In this document: one piece after another, positions 1-7,356 of the stretch | How positions within the stretch are numbered: the stretch's first letter is position 1 | How the letters are laid out: every line of letters starts with the position of its first letter | Source: JBQTIQ01 sp052387955 | GTDB taxonomy: Bacteria > Actinomycetota > Acidimicrobiia > Acidimicrobiales > JACDCH01 | Assembly (NCBI GenBank): GCA_052387955.1 | Contig: JBQTIQ010000034.1 | Span: forward strand, 1-62,475 | DNA: 62,475 bases | Direction of reading: 5' to 3' | Position numbers and translations under genes: made by a program | Notes under the pieces: model-generated | What the model was told of the DNA's origin: nothing | The model's database searches: none | What the model saw: only the letters and a program-made list of their open reading frames with translations

Positions 1-749
1 CCGGGATCATCTACATCGACGAGATCGACAAGATCGCCCGCAAGAGCGAGAACCCGTCGATCACCCGCGACGTGTCGGGCGAAGGCGTCCAGCAGGCGTT
101 GCTGAAGATCCTGGAGGGCACCACCGCCTCGGTGCCGCCCCAGGGGGGGCGCAAGCACCCCCACCAAGAGTTCATCCAGATCGACACCACCAACATCCTC
201 TTCATCTGTGGCGGCGCGTTCGCCGGCATCGAAAAGGTCATCGAGAGCCGCATCGGTCGAAAGGGCGTGGGCTTCGGGGCCGACATCCGACGGGCCGACG
301 AGAAGGACCTGGGCTGGATCCTGTCGCGGGTACTTCCCGAGGACCTGATCAAGTTCGGCCTCATCCCCGAGTTCATCGGGCGCCTCCCCGTCATCGGCGC
401 GGTGTCGAACCTCGACCGAGAGGCGCTCATCCGGATCCTGGTCGAACCGAAGAACGCGCTCGTCCGCCAGTACCGCAAGTTCTTCGAGTTCGAGGACGTC
501 GAGCTCGAGTTCTCCGAGGACGCCCTCGAAGCGGTCGCCGACCAGGCGTTGCTGCGGGGTACCGGTGCCCGAGGCCTGCGGGCGATCCTCGAAGAGGTCC
601 TGCTCAACGTCATGTACGACCTCCCTGGTCGCAGCGATGTGGGCAAGTGCGTCATCGACGGCAAGGTCGTGCTCGAGAAGGTCAACCCCACGCTGGTGCC
701 TCGGACCGAGACCCCCCGTCAGCAACGTCCCCGCCGGGCTGCGTCCTAG
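1..749 (+). CDS. clpX: ATP-dependent Clp protease ATP-binding subunit ClpX (C-terminal part)
   Basis: The reading frame is already open at base 3, so the 5' part of the gene lies outside the window. ClpX is the AAA+ unfoldase that feeds substrates to the ClpP protease in the cytoplasm. The visible part begins at the Walker B segment (IIYIDEIDKIARKSE) and continues through the substrate-gripping region (GGRKHPHQEF), sensor 1 (TTNILFICGGAF), the arginine-finger helix (LIPEFIGRLPVI) and sensor 2 (GTGARGLRAILE). The tail ends in an Arg-rich stretch. These blocks occur in the order and spacing of bacterial ClpX. The next gene starts 12 bases later on the same strand. Confidence 0.97.
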   Translation, partial: GIIYIDEIDKIARKSENPSITRDVSGEGVQQALLKILEGTTASVPPQGGRKHPHQEFIQIDTTNILFICGGAFAGIEKVIESRIGRKGVGFGADIRRADEKDLGWILSRVLPEDLIKFGLIPEFIGRLPVIGAVSNLDREALIRILVEPKNALVRQYRKFFEFEDVELEFSEDALEAVADQALLRGTGARGLRAILEEVLLNVMYDLPGRSDVGKCVIDGKVVLEKVNPTLVPRTETPRQQRPRRAAS

Positions 750-761
750 GGGCCGCGGCAC

Positions 762-1481
762 ATGAAGCGCAAGCTGCTGTTCGCCGCGCTCGGAGCGCTC
801 GTCGGAGCCGGCCTCGGCCGGCGCCGCGAGGCCGCCGGGACCGACGAGGACGCCACGCCCGTCGAGCCGGCGCCCTCGTTGGTGAAGCCCGCGGTGATCG
901 GCGCGGTGGTGGCCCTCGTGGTGGCGTGCCTGCTCGATCGTCGGGCGGCCAGGAAGGCACGTTCGGCGTCACAGCTGGTGGCGCTGGCGCACAAGCACCG
1001 CCCGGCGGTCGAGTCGGGCGTCGAGGCCGCCATCGAACGCGCCTACTCGGCCGCCGACATCGCCCTGCCGGTCATCGAGCAGGCCGCGCTGAGCGCCCGG
1101 GACCGCGCCGGCGAGTTGGCCGACGCCGCCCGGCCCCATCTGCGCCACGCCGCCGACGCGGCTCAGGAGCGGGCCACCAAGGCCGCCGAGAGCGCCCGCC
1201 AGCAGGCCGAAGCCGCAGCCAAGGAGGCTCAGCACCGGGCGGCCCGAGTGGCCCGGACGGCCCGGGACCAAGCCGAGGCCAGGGCCAAGGGTGCGCACGA
1301 ACGAGCCTCGAAGGTTGCCCGGGCTGCCCGAGCACAAGCCGAGGCCAGAGCACGGGACGCCCATGACCGCGCCAGCGAAGTCGCCCGGGCCGCACGTGCC
1401 CAAGCGGAGGCCCGGGCACGAGGTGCCCGCAGTCGCCTGCACCGCAGCGGCGACGACGAGGTCGTCCCCGCGCTGACCTGA
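762..1481 (+). CDS. Membrane-anchored protein with four 22-residue Ala/Arg-rich helical repeats
   Basis: This 239-residue protein matches no family I can name. It has a hydrophobic N-terminus (residues 5-18) and a second clear membrane segment (about 42-58), followed by a long Ala/Arg/Glu/Gln-rich tail predicted to be helical. Residues 134-221 form four consecutive 22-residue repeats; the last two read AHERASKVARAARAQAEA and AHDRASEVARAARAQAEA over their first 18 positions. A 22 (2 x 11) periodicity suits an amphipathic apolipoprotein-like helix or coiled coil. It follows clpX by 12 bases and may be co-transcribed. Any role, for example membrane-surface binding or scaffolding, is inference. 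Confidence 0.7.
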   Translation: MKRKLLFAALGALVGAGLGRRREAAGTDEDATPVEPAPSLVKPAVIGAVVALVVACLLDRRAARKARSASQLVALAHKHRPAVESGVEAAIERAYSAADIALPVIEQAALSARDRAGELADAARPHLRHAADAAQERATKAAESARQQAEAAAKEAQHRAARVARTARDQAEARAKGAHERASKVARAARAQAEARARDAHDRASEVARAARAQAEARARGARSRLHRSGDDEVVPALT

Positions 1482-1497
1482 GCACGCCCGGCCGCAG

Positions 1498-2607
1498 TCA
1501 ACTGCCGCGGTAGGCCACCGCACCGGCCACGATCGTGGCGACGACCCTGAGGTCGGGTGCGAGTAGGACGAGGTCGGCGTCGGCGCCGGGGGCGACGACA
1601 CCCTTTCGTCCGGTGAGGCCGAGCACCCGGGCCGGAACGATCGAAGCCGCGGCCAGCACCTCGGTGACCGGACGGCCGGTGTAGGCCAGCAGGTTGCGGA
1701 CCGCTTCGATCAGCACCAGTTCCGAGCCGGCCAGGGTGCCGTCCTCGAGACGGGAAGCAGCTGCGGAATGGTCGGTCACCAGGCACAACCGGGAGCCGAG
1801 GGTGCGGCTGGCGCTCACCACCGTCAAGGGATGGAGATGGATGCCGTCGACGATCACCGTCGCCACCAGACGGTCGTCGACGAGGGCGGTACCAGCCAGG
1901 CGGGGCTCGCGATGGTGCAGCGGGGCCATGGCGTTGAACAGGTGGGTCACCACCGACAGGCCGACCGCCACCGCGGCCAGGGTCTCGGCGGCAGTCGCCT
2001 CGGAATGGCCGGCGGCGACGACCACGCCCCGGGCCACGAGGTCCCGGACCAGGGCCAGCGCTCCGGGCAGCTCGGGGGCCAAGGTGACCATCGCCACCCC
2101 CTCGGCCCGGGACCAGCACGCGCTGTCGGCCTCCTCGACCGTCCTCAGGCACTCGGCCGGGTGCGCGCCCCGGCGGGCCGGGTTCAGCACCGGGCCTTCG
2201 ACGTGCAGTCCGAGCGGCTGGGCCACCGACGTGATGCCCGGCGGTGAGGCGGCGAGCACGGCCCGGGCCCGGGACACGGCCTCGGCACTCGGCGACACCA
2301 GCGTCGGTAGCCACGACGTGACGCCGCCGGCGGGCAACTCGGCGGCGAGCTCCCACAGCCGCTCCGGCTCGGTGGTGAGGTTGGCGCCGTTGCCGCCGTT
2401 GCACTGCAGGTCGATCAGGCCGGGGGCGACCAGCAGCCCGCCGGCGTCGACAACGGTGGCCGCGGCGGTGGCGTCCTGGTGGCGGACGTCGCCCACCAGG
2501 GTGATGACGGGCCCGGAAACGAGCACGTCGGCCCGCTTCAACCCGTCGGGCGACACCACCAGCCCGCCCCGGATGGCCAACGTGGCGGGCTCGGACCGTG
2601 CGCTCAC
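1498..2607 (-). CDS. nagA: N-acetylglucosamine-6-phosphate deacetylase
   Basis: This 369-residue amidohydrolase removes the acetyl group from GlcNAc-6-phosphate in the cytoplasm, feeding amino-sugar recycling. Diagnostic motifs are present in order: the early beta-sandwich and GLIDLQCNGG (the metal-site region), GLHVEGPVLNPARRGAHP with the conserved Glu, AAGHSEA and VTHLFNAM with metal/substrate His residues, DGIHLHP, and LVTDHSAA with the catalytic Asp. The C-terminal sandwich strand (GADADLVLL) closes the family fold. Length is normal. It is transcribed divergently from folC with only 43 bases between the starts, so the two promoters must overlap. Confidence 0.93.
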   Translation of the reverse strand: MSARSEPATLAIRGGLVVSPDGLKRADVLVSGPVITLVGDVRHQDATAAATVVDAGGLLVAPGLIDLQCNGGNGANLTTEPERLWELAAELPAGGVTSWLPTLVSPSAEAVSRARAVLAASPPGITSVAQPLGLHVEGPVLNPARRGAHPAECLRTVEEADSACWSRAEGVAMVTLAPELPGALALVRDLVARGVVVAAGHSEATAAETLAAVAVGLSVVTHLFNAMAPLHHREPRLAGTALVDDRLVATVIVDGIHLHPLTVVSASRTLGSRLCLVTDHSAAASRLEDGTLAGSELVLIEAVRNLLAYTGRPVTEVLAAASIVPARVLGLTGRKGVVAPGADADLVLLAPDLRVVATIVAGAVAYRGS

Positions 2608-2650
2608 CGGGCCATGATGACTCCGTGCTCCGATCCGTGCTCGGCGACCA

Positions 2651-3967
2651 GTGACCGCATCGTTCTCGCTGGCCCGGGCGCGGGCCTGGTTGGACAGCCA
2701 CGTCGATTACGAGACGATCAAGGGCGGGCCGCCCCGGGCCGGTGGCACCGCCGGCCTCTCGCTCGACCGCATGCACCATCTCACCCACGTTCTCGGCGAG
2801 CCCCAGCACGCATATCCGGTGGTCCACCTCACCGGTACCAACGGCAAGGGATCGACCGCCCGGATGGCGAGCGCCCTGCTGGCCGAGGCGGGGCTGACGG
2901 TCGGCACCTACACGAGCCCCCACCTGCAGCGGCTCAACGAGCGCATCTCCCGCAACGGGGAGCCGATCGAGGACGATGCGCTGGCGGAGCTGCTCCAAGA
3001 CCTCGAACGGTTCGAACCGCTCGTCGGTGTCGGCAACAGCTTCTTCGAGCTGGTCACGGCGGCCGCCTTCCGGTGGTTCGCCGATGTCGCGGTGGACGTG
3101 GCCGTCGTCGAGGTCGGGCTGCTCGGCCGCTACGACGCCACCAACGTCGCCGACGGCGTGGTGGCGGTGGTCACCAACGTCGGGCACGACCACACCGACT
3201 TCCAGGGCGACTGGCGGGCGGCGATAGCAGGGGAGAAGTCGGGGATCGTCAAGGACGGCGCCACCCTCGTGCTGGGGGAGACCGACCCGGCCCTGTTGCC
3301 GATCTTCTACCGGGCCGGAGCGGCCGAGGTGTGGGAGCGCGACCGCGACTGGGGCGTGGAGGGCAACGAGCTCGCCGTGGGCGGACGGCTGGTCGACCTG
3401 CGCACGCCGGCGGCCCGGTACCCCGATCTGTTCGTGCCGCTCAACGGCACCCACCAGGCCGACAACGCCGCCTGCGCCCTCGTGGCCGCCGAGGCCCTCC
3501 TGGGCGCTCCCCTCGACATCGAGGTCGTAGAAGCCGGCTTTGCCGCAGTGAAGGTGCCGGGCCGGTTCGAGGTGGTCCGTCGTCAGCCGCTGGTCGTGCT
3601 CGACGGTGCCCACAACGTCGACGGCGCCGGAGCGGCGGCCACCACCCTCCACGACGACTTCGAGGTGGCCGGTGACACGATCCTGGTCATCGGCCTGACC
3701 CAACCACGCGACGCCGCCTCGATGCTCGAGGCCCTCGACGTCGCCGATGCCGCATTGGTGGTGGCGTGCCAGCCGGACTCGCCCCGAGCGGTCCCGGCGG
3801 CCGAGGTAGGCGCGGCGGCCGAGGCGCTCGGCACCCGGGCCATCGTCGAGCCCGACGTCGCCGCCGCCGTCGACCGGGCGCTGCGCATGGCGAGCCCGCA
3901 GGACGCGGTCCTCATCGTCGGCAGCCTCTACGTCGTCGGGGCGGCCCGCGACCACCTGCGCCCCTGA
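2651..3967 (+). CDS. folC: Bifunctional folylpolyglutamate / dihydrofolate synthase
   Basis: This 438-residue Mur-ligase-type enzyme adds glutamates to (dihydro)folate using ATP. The GTG start places the P-loop HLTGTNGKGST at residues 59-69, the usual position for FolC. It is followed by TYTSPHLQRLNERI (folate loop), the EVGLLGRYDATN metal/ATP block (usually EVGLGGRLDATN) and TNVGHDHTDF. The C-terminal Mur-ligase domain contains LNGTHQADNAACA and VVLDGAHNVDGA. Length is typical. No valS or ndk partner lies upstream; the neighbour is the divergent nagA. Confidence 0.95.
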   Translation: MTASFSLARARAWLDSHVDYETIKGGPPRAGGTAGLSLDRMHHLTHVLGEPQHAYPVVHLTGTNGKGSTARMASALLAEAGLTVGTYTSPHLQRLNERISRNGEPIEDDALAELLQDLERFEPLVGVGNSFFELVTAAAFRWFADVAVDVAVVEVGLLGRYDATNVADGVVAVVTNVGHDHTDFQGDWRAAIAGEKSGIVKDGATLVLGETDPALLPIFYRAGAAEVWERDRDWGVEGNELAVGGRLVDLRTPAARYPDLFVPLNGTHQADNAACALVAAEALLGAPLDIEVVEAGFAAVKVPGRFEVVRRQPLVVLDGAHNVDGAGAAATTLHDDFEVAGDTILVIGLTQPRDAASMLEALDVADAALVVACQPDSPRAVPAAEVGAAAEALGTRAIVEPDVAAAVDRALRMASPQDAVLIVGSLYVVGAARDHLRP

Positions 3968-4180
3968 TCGACCTCCCGGCCCGGCTGCGTACCACCGACC
4001 GCGGCCCCGCCGGCGCCGCTGGCGTCGCCGAAAGATCGTGTACGGGACCGGGCCCGCCGCGCTCAAGTAGTCCGACACAGCGTCGCCCAGCGGTCGTGAC
4101 CGGGCACGGTGGGCCCATCCACGCCCACGGTCGGCGCGCCGCCTAGGTTGCACATCAGCGGTCTCTGAGAGGAGAGGCGC
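3968..4180 (+). promoter_or_regulatory. Leader region upstream of the contractile-system operon
   Basis: This 213-base gap separates folC from the first gene of the contractile-system run. I see no confident open frame. A strong Shine-Dalgarno sequence (GAGAGGAGAG) lies just before the ATG at 4181. A possible -10-like TAGGTT occurs at about 4144-4149, but I find no convincing -35 element. The promoter assignment is therefore only positional. Confidence 0.3.
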
Positions 4181-4789
4181 ATGACAGCAGGGATCATCTC
4201 CGGGTCCGTCATCACGGCGTCGATGGCTGCGGTCGGCGCAATGGCGGGCGGCACGACGGGCGCTTTGGTACTCGGGGCGGTCGGCCTCGCGCTCGGATTC
4301 ATGTACGGCCGCGCCATCGTCGTGTCCGAGGCCTACGACTTCGCTTCGAGCGGAGGCATCGTCGCCTTCGTCGTCGACCACACCTGGAGCCTGCTCAACA
4401 CGGTGGCCGGTGCGCTCTATCTCACCGGCAACCTGGTCTTCGGCAACCGCATCGACCGGGCCCAGTCGAGGCACTCCAACACCGTTGCGCTCACGAACGG
4501 CGTGTTCCCTGGCTATGCGACGACGATCGGGCCGGTCGAGGCCGGTGTCACGCCGACGATCGCCGTCCACGAAGCCGTGCATGTCTTCCAAGCCCGCTTG
4601 TTCGGCTTTCTCTACCTTCCGCTCGTGGTCTTGAACTATATCATTGCCACGATCCTGCCGTACTGGCTCATCTACCACGACAAGGCCGGGCACCCGATCG
4701 GCGGGTTCCGGGACTACTTCGAAAAGGGCGTCTACCCCCATGTGTGGAACGAGGCCTGGGCCTATCGGGTCGAGGGGACCCCGCCGTGA
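4181..4789 (+). CDS. Membrane protein with HExxHxxQ metallopeptidase-like motif, first gene of the eCIS operon
   Basis: This 202-residue protein has a Gly/Ala-rich hydrophobic N-terminus (residues 5-41), hydrophobic stretches near 58-88, and a strong membrane segment at about 141-165. At residues 130-137 it carries HEAVHVFQ, an HExxH zinc-site motif followed by Gln. That pattern resembles the eCIS-core/DUF4157 domain repeatedly found with extracellular contractile injection systems. A downstream Glu (YPHVWNEAW) could be a third ligand. A good ribosome-binding site precedes the ATG. Its stop overlaps the next gene's GTG by 4 bases, so it is translationally coupled to the contractile-system genes. 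The protease role is inferred from the motif only. Confidence 0.6.
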   Translation: MTAGIISGSVITASMAAVGAMAGGTTGALVLGAVGLALGFMYGRAIVVSEAYDFASSGGIVAFVVDHTWSLLNTVAGALYLTGNLVFGNRIDRAQSRHSNTVALTNGVFPGYATTIGPVEAGVTPTIAVHEAVHVFQARLFGFLYLPLVVLNYIIATILPYWLIYHDKAGHPIGGFRDYFEKGVYPHVWNEAWAYRVEGTPP

Positions 4790-5484
4790 CCGACGGGGCA
4801 ACCGGGTCGGCCCAACGCCGGTTGGCGGAATGGGCCCGGCGGGCCGTCGGCGACGGCACGACCGTCCGGATCGGGCCGGCCGTTCCCGACGGGAGCCCCG
4901 GCGGCCCGATCGTCGTGCTGCAGCCCCTCGGGCTCGCGCCCGAACAGGAGGTGCGCTGCACGGCGACACGGGCCCCGTTCCGGTTCCGGGTGCGCTACCT
5001 CGTCACGACCGACGGCTCGGTCGAGGAGGGACCGGAGCTGTTCGACCTCCTGTTGGCGGCCGCGGTCGCCGACGGGACCATGACGGTCTCGGTCGACCCC
5101 CTGGCGCCTGAATGGTGGCTGGCCCTGGGGGCTCGGCCGCGGCCGGCGTTCGTGGTCGATGTCGGCGCCAGCATCGAGCAGGCGACCGAGATCGCCCCGC
5201 GGGTGCGGGCGCCGATGGCGGTCCAGGCGGTCGCCTTGCGCCCGCTGACCGGCCGCTTGGTGGGGCCCGGCGACGTCCCGATGGCCGGGGCCCGGGTCGA
5301 GGTCGCCACCACCCGGGCGGTCACCCGCACCGGCCCCACCGGTGCGTTCCGGTTCGCAGCCGTGCCCGATACCGAAGGGCCGACACAACTGCGGATCGAC
5401 GCCCGGGGCCTGCATCTCGTCGCTGACGTCGACGTCGGTCCCGACGACGACGTCGTCATCCGTTGCCAACCAGGGGAGGCGTGA
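4786..5484 (+). CDS. Pvc16/DUF4255-like eCIS protein with carboxypeptidase-regulatory-like C-terminus
   Basis: The 232 residues from the GTG at 4786 form two parts. Residues 1 to about 150 resemble the N-terminal domain of Pvc16-type proteins of contractile injection systems (PIVVLQPLGLAPEQE, FRFRVRYLVTTDG, DPLAPEWWLALGARPRPAF); in other systems this family is thought to cap or terminate the tube. Residues from about 155 onward look like a carboxypeptidase-regulatory beta-sandwich (LTGRLVGPGDVPMAGARVEV, RTGPTGAFRFAAVP). The gene overlaps the upstream membrane-protein gene by 4 bases and ends 3 bases before the sheath start. I rely on weak similarity plus context for the family name. Confidence 0.6.
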   Translation: MTDGATGSAQRRLAEWARRAVGDGTTVRIGPAVPDGSPGGPIVVLQPLGLAPEQEVRCTATRAPFRFRVRYLVTTDGSVEEGPELFDLLLAAAVADGTMTVSVDPLAPEWWLALGARPRPAFVVDVGASIEQATEIAPRVRAPMAVQAVALRPLTGRLVGPGDVPMAGARVEVATTRAVTRTGPTGAFRFAAVPDTEGPTQLRIDARGLHLVADVDVGPDDDVVIRCQPGEA

Positions 5485-5487
5485 CCC

Positions 5488-6753
5488 ATGCCGATGTACG
5501 CAGCACCCGGCGTCTACGTGGAGGAGGTGCCGAGCGGTGCCCGGCCCATCGGTGCGGTCGGCACCAGCACCGCGGCCTTCCTGGGAGTGGCCCCCGACCC
5601 CGACGCCCGCCGGGGCGAGGCGGTGGCCGTGAACAACTGGACCGAGTTCTGTCGCATCTTCGCCCCCGAAGGCGCGTCTGGGACCCACCTGTCGAGCGGG
5701 GCCCACGGGTTCTTCAGCAACGGCGGCGGCCGTTGCTACGTGGTGAACCTGGGCCAGGACGGCGCCCTCGCCGGCGGCGGCGCGGCCAAGTCTGGCCTGC
5801 AGCTGCTCGAGGCGGTCGACGAGGTGGCGATCGTGGCCGCGCCCGGGTACGCCGGCGCCGAGTCCTACGCCGCGCTCCTCGACCACTGCGAACTGATGGA
5901 GGACCGGGTCGCCATCCTCGATCCCCGCCAGGACGCCACCGATGTCGACAAGCTCACCGAGGTGGCGACGGTCGGCGCACCGGCACGGGCCCGCCCGGCG
6001 CCCTCTCCCTCGGGGGAGGGCGGGACGACCCCGTCCACCGCCGCCAGTGACCCCCCACCGCCTCCTCCGCCATCGGGGGGCGGTGGGGGCGAACGGCCAC
6101 GCCAGTCCGACTACGGCACCTTCTATTTCCCGTGGGTGGTGGTCCGTGAGCCTCTCGGCCGCGAGCTGGTGGCGGTGCCGCCGAGCGGCCACGTCGCCGG
6201 CATCTGGGCGCGGACCGACATGTCCCGGGGCGTGCACAAGGCCCCGGCCAACGAAGCCGTCCGGGGTGCGCTCGATGTGACGTACCGGGTGAGCCGCCAG
6301 GAGCAGGAGGTGCTGAACCCCAAGGGCGTCAACTGCATCCGGTTCTTCCCCACCGAGGGCATCAAGGTGTGGGGCGCCCGGACGGTCGCCGCCGAAGCCA
6401 GCCCATGGCGCTACGTCAACGTACGCCGCCTTTTCAACATGCTGAAGGAGTCGATCGCCGACGGCACCCGGTGGATCGTCTTCGAGCCCAACGACGAGGT
6501 GTTGTGGGGCTCGATCCGCCGCGACGTCGGTGCCTTCCTCACCCGGGTGTGGCGCGACGGCGCCCTCATGGGGCGGGCCCCCCAGGACGCCTTCTTCGTC
6601 AAGTGCGACGCCGAGACGAACCCGCCCGACGTCCGCGACGCCGGCCAGGTCGTGACCCTCATCGGGGTCGCCCCGGTGAAGCCAGCCGAGTTCGTGGTGT
6701 TCAAGCTGAGCCAATCGACGAGCGGTACCGAGTCCGAGACCTTGGGAGGCTGA
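5488..6753 (+). CDS. Contractile tail sheath protein (eCIS, Pvc2/Afp2-like)
   Basis: This 421-residue protein begins with the hallmark sheath N-terminus (MYAAPGVYVEEVPSGARPI, then VGTSTAAFLGVAP). The C-terminal half contains the other sheath signatures: GIWARTDMSRGVHKAPANE, NCIRFFPTEGIKVWGART, YVNVRRLFNMLKESIADGTRW, VFEPNDEVLWGSIRRDV and a final FVVFKLSQST strand. Sheath subunits stack around the tube and contract to drive it forward. Residues about 168-207 are a Pro/Gly-rich low-complexity insert encoded by two perfect palindromes, reported separately. Only one sheath gene is seen here, unlike Afp/PVC clusters with several. Confidence 0.9.
   Translation: MPMYAAPGVYVEEVPSGARPIGAVGTSTAAFLGVAPDPDARRGEAVAVNNWTEFCRIFAPEGASGTHLSSGAHGFFSNGGGRCYVVNLGQDGALAGGGAAKSGLQLLEAVDEVAIVAAPGYAGAESYAALLDHCELMEDRVAILDPRQDATDVDKLTEVATVGAPARARPAPSPSGEGGTTPSTAASDPPPPPPPSGGGGGERPRQSDYGTFYFPWVVVREPLGRELVAVPPSGHVAGIWARTDMSRGVHKAPANEAVRGALDVTYRVSRQEQEVLNPKGVNCIRFFPTEGIKVWGARTVAAEASPWRYVNVRRLFNMLKESIADGTRWIVFEPNDEVLWGSIRRDVGAFLTRVWRDGALMGRAPQDAFFVKCDAETNPPDVRDAGQVVTLIGVAPVKPAEFVVFKLSQSTSGTESETLGG
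6000..6090 (+). repeat. Two palindromes inserted in frame within the sheath gene
   Basis: Two inverted repeats lie inside the sheath coding region. The first spans 6000-6021 (GCCCTC-T-CCC, loop, GGGGAGGGC). The second is a perfect 11-bp stem, CCCCCACCGCC at 6052-6062 pairing with GGCGGTGGGGG at 6079-6089. Together they encode a low-complexity Pro/Ser/Gly linker between two well-conserved sheath segments. The reading frame is preserved. Confidence 0.75.
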
Positions 6754-6755
6754 TG

Positions 6756-6840
6756 TGCGAGCGGAGCGAGCACGGCAGGACGAACGAGCGAGCGCCAGCT
6801 CGCCGGGCGGCGACGGGCGTGGGGCGCAGCCCCACAGGAT
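6756..6840 (+). repeat. Dispersed repeat, type 2 (copy between sheath and tube genes)
   Basis: The gap between sheath and tube holds a GC-rich element whose core (GCGAGCGCCAGCTCGCC, then a GGCGACGGG block and GGCGCAGCCCCA) recurs at 37265-37360 in reverse orientation and at 47140-47222 in frame inside a coding sequence. No conserved protein is apparent in it. Confidence 0.7.
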
Positions 6841-6848
6841 GAACAGCT

Positions 6849-7355
6849 GTGGCTGACGCCGTTGCCCGACCTGCGGCCCAACCCGGGAACTGGGTCGACC
6901 CGTACCGGGCGTACAACTTCAAGCTCCTGGTCAACAACGTGACCGAAGGCCATTTCACCGAAATCGGCGGGCTCGGCGTCCGCGTCGAGCGCATCAGCTA
7001 CCGCGAGGCGGGCAACAACGCCATCGTGCGGGCGGTGCCCGGCCAGGTGACCTACTCGTCGGTCACCCTCCGCTACGGGCTCACCTCGTCGACCGAACTG
7101 TGGGAATGGCTGATGGCCACCGTCGCCGGCCGAGTCGAGCGGCGCTCGGTTTCCATCGCCATGCTCGACTCGACCGGGTCACAGGTCGTGCTGCGCTGGA
7201 ACCTGCTCAACGCGTGGCCCACCGAGTGGTACGGCGCACCGCTCGACGCCATGGCCCGCGAGCTGGCCATCGAGACGCTGACGCTCGCGCACGAGGGCCT
7301 GGAGCGCGACGGGGGAAGCGGTGCCACGCCGGCGCCAGCCGCCCCGCCGGCCTGA
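6849..7355 (+). CDS. Contractile system inner tube protein (gp19/Pvc1-like)
   Basis: This 168-residue protein belongs to the T4 gp19-like tube family: DPYRAYNFKLLVNNVTEGHF, TEIGGLGVRVERISYREAG, VTYSSVTLRYGLT and ELWEWLMATVAG are typical. Such subunits form hexameric rings that stack into the rigid tube expelled by sheath contraction. The C-terminus, from about residue 150, is Ala/Pro-rich and probably disordered. The GTG at 6849 is the first start that yields the family N-terminus. It follows the sheath after a repeat-bearing gap and is the only tube gene recognised. Confidence 0.88.
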   Translation: MADAVARPAAQPGNWVDPYRAYNFKLLVNNVTEGHFTEIGGLGVRVERISYREAGNNAIVRAVPGQVTYSSVTLRYGLTSSTELWEWLMATVAGRVERRSVSIAMLDSTGSQVVLRWNLLNAWPTEWYGAPLDAMARELAIETLTLAHEGLERDGGSGATPAPAAPPA

Positions 7356-7356
7356 C

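Noticed and set aside
1229..4969. A 1246-residue open frame on the minus strand overlapping nagA and folC
   Set aside because: Its translation is Arg/Gly/Pro/His-rich without motifs and lies opposite folC and in another frame of nagA, both unmistakable. It is a by-product of high GC content.
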